A stretch of 64,000 nt of DNA, from assembly GCA_025403435.1 (NCBI GenBank), contig CM046332.1, forward strand, positions 1,967,530-2,031,529. Reading direction: 5' to 3'. The notes below the pieces were generated by a model. That model was not told the DNA's origin and searched no databases. It saw only the letters and a program-made list of their open reading frames with translations. The position numbers were made by a program, and so were the translations under genes. This DNA is from Artocarpus heterophyllus (Eukaryota > Streptophyta > Magnoliopsida > Rosales > Moraceae). Shown piece by piece: positions 12,515-20,810 of this stretch. Position 1 is the stretch's first letter, and each line of letters opens with the position of its first letter.

Positions 12515-12772
12515 TTTCATGACGGTTTTTTTAAAAAAACCGTCGTGAAAAGGACAAACCTTCTGCCACGGTCTTTTAAAAGACCGTCATGGAAAGTCTT
12601 ATGTACCATGACAATTTTTAGGAAAAACCATCATGGTAGGCCTTCATTCCAACCATGACGGTTTTCATCTTCTCAGGCGTAACTCCTTGCGTTTTTTTTT
12701 TCCTTACCACGATAGTTTTTTTAAACAAAGGTTGTTAAATAAGGGTAGTATAATCTTAAATTTCTAGCAGTG
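12515..12772. repeat. CACTA 2 right subterminal palindromes and terminal repeat
   Basis: A strong hairpin at about 12518-12548 (CATGACGGTTTTT...AACCGTCGTGAAA), a second inverted motif at about 12567-12592, then TTTCTAGCAGTG at the end. Same design as 6095-6348. Confidence 0.7.
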
Positions 12773-13340
12773 ATAGTTTCAAAATACTTTTATATTGAAA
12801 TGATAATTTGAAGAAACCATAACGTTTATAATGTAAATAAAAATTTAATACTATTTATCCTAATTAGATAGGCTTTACATGAGCTTATTTATTGGCTTTA
12901 GAGGTATTATAGTCACAATGTCATTTTCTTCATTATTGTATGAAGCAGATGCCGTTTCCAAAACAAAAAAAACAAAAAAAAAAACCAAAATCCTAGTCTT
13001 AGAATTTATATTTTCTACCAAATATAAATTAACGAGTAATTTTTTAGCTGATGTCAAAATTTCGAGATAAGCAATAAGCCAAACAATAAGTGACCAACAA
13101 TAAAGAGCCAAACAATAAGTGACCAACAATAATGATCAACAAAATTGATAATATAAATGGTCAACCCAAAGATCAAAACATTATTTTATGCAAAACAGCC
13201 AACGGAAAAGCAAGCAACAAGAAATATTGTCAACAAGCGTTATAAATATTAAATGTTACCAGCAATCAGAAAAGCAAGCAATCAACAAACGTTTTTGGGT
13301 TTTTTTTTCTTTTGAGGAGGCAATTTTTTTTTTAATCAAC

Positions 13341-13364
13341 ATATATATATATATATATATATAT
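13341..13364. repeat. (AT)12 microsatellite
   Basis: Uninterrupted AT dinucleotide run. Confidence 0.95.
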
Positions 13365-13523
13365 CTCAGACTAACCATACCATAAGAACAAAATAATTGA
13401 GCTTTGAAAACCCTGCTCAAAGGGATTAGAAAATATAACCAAATGTTTACAACAAATTAATGCTAGACGTATTATATCCCAATAAAACAAACAACATAAC
13501 TGTGGCCAAAAAAATGAATAACA

Positions 13524-13527
<4 letters not shown>

Positions 13528-13564
<37 letters not shown>
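13528..13564. repeat. (AT)n microsatellite, about 18 units
   Basis: Uninterrupted AT dinucleotide run of about 37 bases. Confidence 0.95.
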
Positions 13565-13566
<2 letters not shown>

Positions 13567-14059
13567 CTTTTGGCTTAACATAACAAAGGTTAATAACCAA
13601 AATCAACAAAACTGGAACAAGTAGTAAGGTATGATATGTGACAATATACAAAGAATCTGATTCGAAGAACAACGTTAAAACTAAATCAAAATTAAGGCAA
13701 GTCGAGTATGTAGGAACCAGTAAAGAAATAAAATGACTATCCTCAAAATATTTCTGCAAATTTAAAAAATAAAGCAATTATATATCGGATACACCAAAGT
13801 AAAGCTACCAAATGCCAAAAAACCAAATATAAGTACAAACAGAACCAAAGATAACAAGTAGCCACAAAATTTTGACAAAATTGACAACATTTTTCAAGCT
13901 CGTAATCCAGCAGCTTGTTTGCCTATAGGGATAATTTGTCTCAAGATTGTTAGCAAAATTGCCTACAGTAATGAGAAACGAACAAGCTTAATATTAACAA
14001 AATATTACAGAAAAAGGAAAAACAATTACAATTAAACCTTCAACATTAAACCAAATCAA

Positions 14060-14345
14060 ACTGGAAAATGGGACGTCAAGACGTGTGTGTCATATGCTTT
14101 CTTTAAAACAGATTCGTTCTCTTCATGGGTGCGTAAGATCATGATGACCGTCTGTTTCCTAGGATACAACAACAATTGAGCAGGATTTCAATACCACAAG
14201 TACTACTCTGGCGAACTTGAATCAAGCCCAAAAACAATCACACTGAAGCCTAGCACTATAGAAACATAAGCAAAAGGTTTTGTGTAATTTCTAAGTGCAA
14301 ACGACTTAGAATGGAGCCCAATTTATAGCCATCCATGGGAGACAT
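14060..14345 (-). promoter_or_regulatory. Possible minus-strand LTR-type promoter (TATAAA at 14322-14327)
   Basis: Read on the minus strand, GGCTATAAATTGGGCTCC is followed by about 200 bases of leader-like sequence without long frames, as in the R/U5 part of plant LTRs. No LTR ends or target duplication were located, so this may be a decayed solo LTR or chance. Confidence 0.25.
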
Positions 14346-14689
14346 GTAACCTCTTAACTCATCCCTATTAACCTACCATAAACGTAGCTTTATGTAGGCC
14401 ATTAACCTGCCATAAAGTAGGATTAAAACTAGGTTTAATTTCAGAGGTCACAATCATGGAAATTCCTTTGAATTAATCTTCCATTAATTGATCTTCTACA
14501 AAAATCAAGTAGGACCCAGTTATAATTAAGCCTCAAAATGGCCACAAAACATGGTTAATAAATCATGTTTTTCTAACACAAATGTCCTCTTATTAATTGT
14601 GCAGGTGGGTTTAGTTGTTGAAAGAAAGAAAGGAGAAAGAAAGTGTCTAAGCTCACCTCTTTCTCCTCTCCTATCACATGGGCGTGGCG

Positions 14690-14932
14690 GCAACAAGAAA
14701 ATACTGTATTTCTTTGAAAATATTGTACTTTCTAATAGATAAAAAAATTTACCGTCCAACAATGTAGCTAATGGCCAGAAAGTACTGTATTTTTATATAA
14801 ATATAAAAATTTACAGAAAACATTGCCAGATATCACTAACACCAGCAACGTCGCTGGCGGCCAAAAAATGGCGTATTTCCATATAAATGCAAAAACTTAC
14901 CAATGACATTGCCTAATGTGTATTTTTATAGT
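14690..14932. repeat. Three ~80-bp imperfect direct repeats
   Basis: Three copies of a unit of the form GGCGGCAA..AAATACTGTATTTCT..ATAAAAATTTACC begin near 14690, 14771 and 14856. The block ends in GTATTTTTATAGTG (14919-14932), whose inverse begins CACTATAAAAATAC and resembles a CACTA-type terminus. No partner end was found. Confidence 0.4.
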
Positions 14933-16400
14933 GCACAAATCGTCTCAAATAATAAAGTTTAGATTGGAGCATTGCTCCCACAAGGATTAAATTAGCAATT
15001 TCTAAAATTATAATGTTCCTAATTTTATTTAGGCAAATTATATTGAGTTGAAATGATAAAAATAAAAACTAGTAAAAACATGAGTAAATAATAAGAAAAC
15101 CTAATGGAGGAAAATTAAATAATATGGAAACACTAGAGCATACAAGTTCACCTAAACAAATCCAATTTGAATCTATGTTACTAACTAACATTGCTAATTA
15201 CTCATGTGTTAGAACGAGAAATCCTAATTTTATTTAATATTCCTTCTTGGGATATATAAAATATCTCTAGCATGTAATTCTACTATCGCTTGTTGTGAAT
15301 TCCACCACTCTAATGACATTGCGATCTATGGTTCTCTCAATTGTTCATGCTAATTATAATACTATCATTCGATGTCATATGCACCTTATGTATAATTTTA
15401 CTAGATGTTATACCAATTATCTTCTTCTTGGGTTTCAATCTTGATCTTCTAATCAATTAATTGGTAATTAAGCAATTAAAAGCATTAAGAATAGTAAAAT
15501 TAAGACCAATCATGAATAACAAGTTCTTAGAGAAAATTAATTCTTTGAAAGAAAAATAAATTCAAATTCAAATTTTCATTCTCTTAGGTACACTCGTAGG
15601 CCCTAGCATGAAAAACTTAGTTCATAATTAAAAATATAAAAATTTACGCATATTATCTATATTCAATTACAAAATTAACTCAAAAAAGTTAAAGAGAATA
15701 AGAAAGAGAACAATAAATCTTGAATGTAGATGCTCTTTACTTACCTCTAATCTTCTCCAAAAGCCTCTTTAAAATAGCCCTAGGAGGACCTAGGGTTTCC
15801 GGATCTTGACATTGTAGAAAAAATTTTCTTTTTTTTTAATTTAGGAAACTACGGACCGGTGCCACAACCTCTAACTTTTAGGCACCATGGCGCCCAACTG
15901 GTAACAAATTTCGTAATAGGCTCCAGTGCTAAGACCAAATTTTTTTGGCGCCACAGTGCTCCACTCCATTGAACAAGTACTGATTATGATCTACAGCAGT
16001 GTCATGGCATCAAACATTTAGGGCCACAACCTTGACTCCTTTGGTCCCAAATAACTTCCTTTGAGCTTATTTCTTCCTCATATCAGTTAAACAAATTATC
16101 ACAATTTTACTGACTAAAAATAATTGAAAAACTAAACTAAAACCCAATAAAAATAAAATCAAATTCAAATAACTAAAAATAAAACAAAGCTAAACCTAAA
16201 TAAACTAAAAACTAATTAGACTAACGTAAAATTCTAAGACTTAGCCATTTTCAATGCAAAATATATGTTAATATAACTCTGTTTTATAGAATTATTACAT
16301 CCCCAAATTCACAATTTTGCTAATCCTTGTGGCAAAAATAAATAAATATAATAAAATAAAATAAAAAGATAAAGCAATTAAAACAAACAAGTGATGAGAC
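14933..16400. repeat. Non-coding retroelement-type dispersed repeat, copy 1
   Basis: Begins with a TGCTCCCACAAGGATTAAA-type phrase and ends near 16300-16340 with CATCCCCAAATTCACAATTT followed by GCTAATCCTTGTGGCAAAAA. The same two anchor phrases, diverged, bracket 34430-35755. I recall this kind of sequence from the long non-coding parts of plant Ty3/gypsy (Tat-type) or LARD elements; the assignment is from memory and tentative. No open frame. Confidence 0.4.
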
Positions 16401-16751
16401 GCATAAGAACTAGTGGTCCCCCATAGATTCCCTCAGAGGTTTTGTCAAAACAATGATTCAAGGCAGAATATAGATATTGTTCAAGTTTGTGGTTCACTTC
16501 AAGAGTGCGCCTCATACTCAAGTGGATTTCTCGTGTGTGTGTTCTTTTTGCAAATCATTACATGTAATCCGGAAAAGTTTGTGCCAATATGAAATAGACA
16601 TTTTAGTATATTCGTGAAAGTTTACTTTTCATCTCTCTCTACACTAACATAGACTAACACTTTGTCAAGTACCATTACAGCTTAATTTAGCTTGCAATGT
16701 GAGGATAAGGTAAATGTAGGATAAAGGACAAATTTGTTCCTTAACTCACTC
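16401..16751. other. Flanking sequence of the Tork-like insertion
   Basis: No gene or repeat recognised. It forms the left target of the copia element; its last five bases (16752-16756, ATAAA) are the target duplication. Confidence 0.5.
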
Positions 16752-16828
16752 ATAAATGTTGCAAAGTGGAGCCAAATCAACCTAGCAAAAAAAGGGAGAA
16801 AAAAATTGCTGCCCAGGGAGGGCAGAGT

Positions 16829-16945
16829 TACAGCGCCGCGGCGCCCGAACCAGCGCCGCGGCTCCCAAAACAAGGGCCGCGGCGCTCGTCCGAGAACAAA
16901 CCAGCGCCGCGGCACCCAAAATGAGGGCCGCGGCGCCCGAAGTCT
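16829..16945 (+). repeat. GC-rich minisatellite in 5' LTR (5 units)
   Basis: Five tandem units of about 22-25 bp around the palindromic core GCGCCGCGGCGC (also GGGCCGCGGCGC), in otherwise AT-rich surroundings. The 3' LTR holds six units. It lies upstream of the LTR TATA box, the usual place for LTR enhancer repeats; an enhancer function is inferred. Confidence 0.9.
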
Positions 16946-17045
16946 GGTTTGTTGCGAAACTTTGAGTTAGAGTCGAACTCAAACGCCCCAAAAAGGGGAA
17001 ACTACTAGGGTTTCCCATTAGTTGCTATTTTTCTCCTCCTTTGGT

Positions 17046-17054
17046 TATAAATAG
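17046..17054 (+). promoter_or_regulatory. LTR TATA box
   Basis: TATAAATAG, about 290 bp from the LTR start. The identical box is at 20445-20453 in the 3' LTR. It is expected to drive the genomic RNA of the element. Confidence 0.7.
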
Positions 17055-17408
17055 ACATAAGGTGGCTAGGGTTGGGTGTGTGTGAAAATTGTGAGTGGTA
17101 TAATTTTGTGAGAGGCAAAAATTCTTGAGAGCTCCATCCTTGAGAGAGAAAAAAATTCCCATTGGGTGTTAGATAGAAGAGAGTTTTGGTAAGCACAATT
17201 TGTGAGTATGTGAGAAACTGCTCTTGTAATCTGTAATCTCCTTCATCATAGTGGAATCTGCAAGCGGCAGAAACAGGATGTAGTCTCAATTTTGGACGAA
17301 CCTGTATAAAAATTTGGTGTCTCTTTTTCTTCTTTTCTCCTATTTATTTTCTGCAATTGTTCGTTCTTGCGATCCTTGGAATTAGGAGTCGTCTAATTCC
17401 CCAACAAC

Positions 17409-17420
17409 TGGTATCAGAGC
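17409..17420 (+). other. Primer-binding site (initiator Met tRNA)
   Basis: TGGTATCAGAGC, two bases after the 5' LTR; complementary to the 3' end of plant initiator Met tRNA, the standard primer of Ty1/copia elements. Confidence 0.92.
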
Positions 17421-17440
17421 GGAGGTTTTGATCAAGAACG

Positions 17441-18301
17441 ATGACTGGAGAAGAAGGTATGGCAGCCGGCATCACCAAATTTGATGGTTCAGATTTTTCC
17501 TATTGGAGGATGCAAGTAGAGGACTACCTATACAGCAGGAAACTGCACTTGCCCTTGGGTAATAAGCCCGAAGGCATGAAGGATGAGGAGTGGAGTCTCC
17601 TTGATAGACAGGTACTCGGTGTGATCCGTTTGACTTTGTCAAAGAACGTTGCCCACAACGTTGCGAAGGAGGCTACTACAGCAGGGATGATGAAGGCTCT
17701 GTCAGAGATGTATGAGAAGCCCTCAGCCAATAACAAGGTACATCTCATGAAGAAGCTCTTTAATTTAAAGATGTCTGAAGGTGCCTCGGTGGTAGAGCAC
17801 CTGAACAGTTTCAACACCGTCCTGAACCAATTGGTCTCGGTAGAGATTAAATTCGATGATGAGATCAATGCTCTAATCCTCTTGGCCTCGTTACCGAATA
17901 GCTGGGAACCCATGAGGGTGGCCATTACAAATTCGCTTGGGAATGCCAAACTAAAGTTTTTTGATGTCAGAAACTCTATTCTGGCGGAAGAAGTTCGCAG
18001 GAAGGACTCAGGTGAAGCCTCTTCGTCGAACTCGGCCCTTAATGTTGATAATAGGGGCAGGAAACTTGACAGGCAATCCAACAGAGATAATGGCAGGATA
18101 GGCAAGTCGAGGAATGGGAGAAGCAAGTCAAGGAACGGTAGGACCATGGAGTGTTGGAACTGTGGGAAGACGGGCCACTTGAAAAAGAACTGCAGGGCTC
18201 CAAGGAAGAACGAAGACAAGAATAATGATGAAGCTAACGCCGCCACTGAAGAGCAACAGGATGCCTTAATCTTGTCTGTCGACAGTTCTTTTGATTCGTG
18301 A
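17441..18301 (+). CDS. Gag protein of Tork-like copia element
   Basis: 286 codons from the ATG 20 bases after the primer site (MTGEEGMAAGITKFDGSDFS). The first 200 residues are a Retrotran_gag_2/UBN2-type capsid domain (FDGSDFSYWRMQVEDYL near the start, LMKKLFNLKMSEGASVVEHL in the middle). A basic Arg/Ser/Asn/Gly-rich linker follows, then one CCHC zinc knuckle CWNCGKTGHLKKNC at about 238-251. The protein forms the virus-like particle and packages RNA. The frame ends at a TGA (18299-18301) in phase with pol, at the position of the Trp that usually precedes the protease D-S-G in this family. Loss of a TGG codon is therefore the simplest explanation. Confidence 0.92.
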   Translation: MTGEEGMAAGITKFDGSDFSYWRMQVEDYLYSRKLHLPLGNKPEGMKDEEWSLLDRQVLGVIRLTLSKNVAHNVAKEATTAGMMKALSEMYEKPSANNKVHLMKKLFNLKMSEGASVVEHLNSFNTVLNQLVSVEIKFDDEINALILLASLPNSWEPMRVAITNSLGNAKLKFFDVRNSILAEEVRRKDSGEASSSNSALNVDNRGRKLDRQSNRDNGRIGKSRNGRSKSRNGRTMECWNCGKTGHLKKNCRAPRKNEDKNNDEANAATEEQQDALILSVDSSFDS

Positions 18302-20074
18302 GTGATGGATTCAGGAGCATCATTCCACACCACTGCACACCGTCATGTCCTGGAGAATTATGTTGCTGGAAATCACGGTAAGGTTTATCTCGCTGATGGA
18401 GAACCTTTGGATATAGTTGGCATTGGAGATGTCAGTTTAAAAATGCCTAATGGGTCGGTATGGAAGATTCATAAGGTGAGACATGTTCCTAAATTAATGC
18501 GCAACTTGATTTCGGTGGGGCAACTGGATGATGATGGACATAAAGTAACCTTCAATTGTGGAGGTTGGAAAGTCACGAAAGGAGCGATGGTTATTGCTCG
18601 GGGACGCAAGGCTGGAACTCTCTACATGAACTCTAGTTGCAGAGATACCCTAGCAGTTGCTGATTCTGCTGCGAATACCGAGCTATGGCATTATAGGCTC
18701 GGTCACATGAGTGAGAAGGGTATGAAGGTGCTTCACTGCAAAGGAAAACTGCCAGGTTTGAAAACTGTTGATCACAGTTTGTGTGAAGCCTGCATCTTTG
18801 GTAAACAGAAGAGAGTCAGTTTCTCAAAGATGGGTAGAGAGCCTAAGTCCAGGAGATTGGAGCTAGTTCACACAGATGTGTGGGGGCCTGCGCCGGTGAC
18901 TTCCCTTGGTGGCGCAAACTACTATGTGACGTTCATTGATGACTCAAGCAGGAAGGTATGGGTTTACTTTCTGAAAAACAAATCTGATGTGTTCGATGCT
19001 TTCAAGAGATGGAAAGCCATGGTGGAGAACGAGACAGATTTGAAGGTGAAGTGCTTGCAGTCTGACAATGGGGGAGAGTACCTAGGTGAAGATTTCAGGC
19101 GGTACTGTGCTGAGAATGGGATAAAGATGAGGAAGACCATTCCAGGGAAACCACAACAGAATGGGGTAGCTGAGAGGATGAATAGGACTTTAAACGAGCG
19201 TGCTAGGAGCATGAGGTTGCATGCAGGGCTGCCAAAGATGTTTTGGGCTGAGGCAATTAACACAGCCGCTCATCTGATCAACAAAAGTCCATCCACACCG
19301 CTGAAGTTCAAGCTACCGGAAGAAGTCTGGAGCCATAAACAGGTTGATCTCTCTTACTTGAGAGTGTTTGGTTGTGTTTCCTATGCACACATTGATTCTG
19401 CTGCTAGAAGTAAACTGGATGCCAAGTCAAAGAAGTGTTTTCTGGTTGGCTATGGCAGACTTGAGTTTGGTTATCGTCTCTGGGATGACCAAAGTCAGAA
19501 AATTATCAGGAGCAAGGATGTGATCTTCAACGAAGGTGTTCTGTACAAGGACAGAGACAGCACAGACTCCAGGGGTTCAGGTTCTGAAGATAAGAAGCCT
19601 GAGGTGATTCCATTGAAGAATCTTCCTGAAGTGGAGGTGCAAAATCCAGAGGTTGAAGACCATGAAGACACAGCTCCAGCAGGAAACCAGAGGACTCCTG
19701 CCACACCAGTCAGGAGGTCTAGCAGGACAATTAGACCGCCGCAGAGATACTCTCCATCTCTGCATTATATCTTGTTAACCGACAGAGGTGAGCCAGAGAG
19801 CTTTGATGAAGCCGTGGAGGCTGGAGATTCGGTCAAGTGGGAGTTAGCCATAAGGGACGAGTTGGATCGGACATGGCAACTGGCAAAGTTACCACAGAGT
19901 AAAAAATCCTTGCACAACAAGAGGGTATACCGGGCAAAAGATAAAAGTGCTGGCAGCAAGCGATATAAGGCAAGGTGGGTGGTAAAAGGATCCAGAGATA
20001 TGCTCACCAAGATGGATCCGATTGAGAAACTGAAGTTGTGCGCAACTTCAGTTGGACTTCTCCAAGAGGCGTGA
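18302..20074 (+). CDS. Truncated Pol (protease-integrase) of Tork-like copia element
   Basis: 590 codons in frame with gag beyond its TGA. The domains in order are: aspartic protease with DSGASFH at residues 3-9; the GAG-pre-integrase HHCC region (HYRLGH about 130, CEACIFGK about 160); and an integrase core with all three acidic residues in context (HTDVWGP about 190, SDNGGEY about 254, NGVAERMNR about 288). A linker follows, then only the first part of the RT domain (KRYKARWVVKG about 560). This runs directly into DMLTKMDPIEKLKLC, the usual very C-terminus of Pol. The RT catalytic region (YVDD) and RNase H are absent. The junction keeps the reading frame. It could supply protease and integrase if translated, but not reverse transcription. 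Confidence 0.92.
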   Translation: MMDSGASFHTTAHRHVLENYVAGNHGKVYLADGEPLDIVGIGDVSLKMPNGSVWKIHKVRHVPKLMRNLISVGQLDDDGHKVTFNCGGWKVTKGAMVIARGRKAGTLYMNSSCRDTLAVADSAANTELWHYRLGHMSEKGMKVLHCKGKLPGLKTVDHSLCEACIFGKQKRVSFSKMGREPKSRRLELVHTDVWGPAPVTSLGGANYYVTFIDDSSRKVWVYFLKNKSDVFDAFKRWKAMVENETDLKVKCLQSDNGGEYLGEDFRRYCAENGIKMRKTIPGKPQQNGVAERMNRTLNERARSMRLHAGLPKMFWAEAINTAAHLINKSPSTPLKFKLPEEVWSHKQVDLSYLRVFGCVSYAHIDSAARSKLDAKSKKCFLVGYGRLEFGYRLWDDQSQKIIRSKDVIFNEGVLYKDRDSTDSRGSGSEDKKPEVIPLKNLPEVEVQNPEVEDHEDTAPAGNQRTPATPVRRSSRTIRPPQRYSPSLHYILLTDRGEPESFDEAVEAGDSVKWELAIRDELDRTWQLAKLPQSKKSLHNKRVYRAKDKSAGSKRYKARWVVKGSRDMLTKMDPIEKLKLCATSVGLLQEA

Positions 20075-20122
20075 GAAGTCGTTGCCGCTGCAGTGGGAGA
20101 CATGGTGAATTGATTAGTCTCC

Positions 20123-20133
20123 AAGTGGGAGAT
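20123..20133 (+). other. Polypurine tract
   Basis: AAGTGGGAGAT immediately before the 3' LTR; primer site for plus-strand DNA synthesis. The same PPT core is found before the Angela-like 3' LTRs. Confidence 0.85.
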
Positions 20134-20805
20134 TGTTGCAAAGTGGAGCCAAATCAACCTAGCAAAAAAAGGGAGAAAAAAATTGCTGCCCAGGGAGGGC
20201 AGAGTTACAGCGCCGCGGCGCCCAAAAACGAACGCCGCGGCGCCCGAACCAGCGCCGCGGCGCCCAAAACAAGGGCCGCGGCGCTCGTCCGAGAACAAAC
20301 CAGCGCCGCGGCGCCCAAAATGAGGGCCGCGGCGCCCGAAGTCTGGTTTGTTGCGAAACTTTGAGTTAGAGTCGAGCTTAAACGCCCCAAAAAGGGGAAA
20401 CTACTAGGGTTTCCCATTAGTTGCTATTTTTCTCCTCCTTTGGTTATAAATAGACATAAGGTGGCTAGGGTTGGGTGTGTGTGAAAATTGTGAGTGGTAT
20501 AATTTTGTGAGAGGCAAAAATTCTTGAGAGCTCCATCCTTGAGAGAGAAAAAAATTCCCATTGGGTGTTAGATAGAAGAGAGTTTTGGTAAGCACAATTT
20601 GTGAGTATGTGAGAAACTGCTCTTGTAATCTGTAATCTCCTTCATCATAGTGGAATCTGCAAGCGGCAGAAACATGATGTAGTCTCAATTTTGGACGAAC
20701 CTGTATAAAAATTTGGTGTCTCTTTTTCTTCTTTTCTCCTATTTATTTTCTGCAATTGTTCGCTCTTGCGATCCTTGGAATTAGGAGTCGTCTAATTCTC
20801 CAACA
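20134..20805 (+). repeat. 3' LTR of Tork-like element (672 bp)
   Basis: TGTTGCAAAG...TCTCCAACA, followed by ATAAA. It is 22 bp longer than the 5' LTR because of one extra GC minisatellite unit (20206-20340 holds six units). Seven substitutions distinguish the LTRs. Confidence 0.95.
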
Positions 20806-20810
20806 ATAAA

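Larger units (their letters stand above)
8461..12772 (-). mobile_element. Degenerate CACTA (En/Spm-type) DNA transposon 2
   Basis: The right end TTTCTAGCAGTG (12761-12772) matches the family terminus of CACTA 1 (TTTCTTGTAGTG) with two or three changes. Subterminal palindromes lie at 8461-8640 and 12515-12730. A minus-strand TNPD gene spans about 12187-8960. The left terminal repeat was not identified. The two elements share leader, subterminal and TNPD N-terminal sequence, so they belong to one family inserted in the same orientation about 2 kb apart. No second (TNPA-like) gene is visible here, suggesting an internal deletion on the 3' side. Confidence 0.75.
12773..13920. other. AT-rich sequence, no gene recognised
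   Basis: Low-complexity A-rich sequence with a short direct duplication (CAATAAGTGACCAACAATAA near 13082 and 13111) and two AT microsatellites. The open frames here are short and compositionally biased. Confidence 0.5.
16757..17406 (+). repeat. 5' LTR of Tork-like element (650 bp)
   Basis: TGTTGCAAAG...CCCCAACA, flanked on the left by ATAAA. Contains the GC minisatellite (16829-16945) and a TATA box (TATAAATAG, 17046-17054). Confidence 0.95.
16757..20805 (+). mobile_element. Young Ty1/copia (Tork/Tnt1-like) retrotransposon, RT-RNase H deleted
   Basis: A complete structure: TSD ATAAA (16752-16756 and 20806-20810), 5' LTR 16757-17406, primer-binding site at 17409, gag, protease and integrase, a polypurine tract, and 3' LTR 20134-20805. 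The LTRs start TGTTGC and end CCAACA. By eye they differ at seven positions plus one 22-bp indel, about 1 % substitution, so the insertion is recent. At 4.05 kb it is shorter than an autonomous relative because the reverse transcriptase and RNase H domains are missing. One in-frame TGA separates gag from pol. Confidence 0.95.

Noticed and set aside
14526..14762. 78-codon minus-strand frame and its plus-strand partner
   Set aside because: No motif; both strands are open over the same short stretch, which overlaps the direct repeats at 14690 on.
16829..16945. CpG-dense block as a host gene CpG island or promoter
   Set aside because: It is an LTR minisatellite present in both LTRs and is explained by the element.
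17524..18333. 269-codon open frame on the minus strand
   Set aside because: It is the exact antisense of the Tork-like gag, with no motif of its own; a shadow of the real gene.
19765..20417. Several Ala/Arg/Gly-rich frames on both strands around the 3' LTR, also at 16682-17018
   Set aside because: They arise from the GC minisatellite, where every frame is open; they match between the LTRs only because the DNA does.
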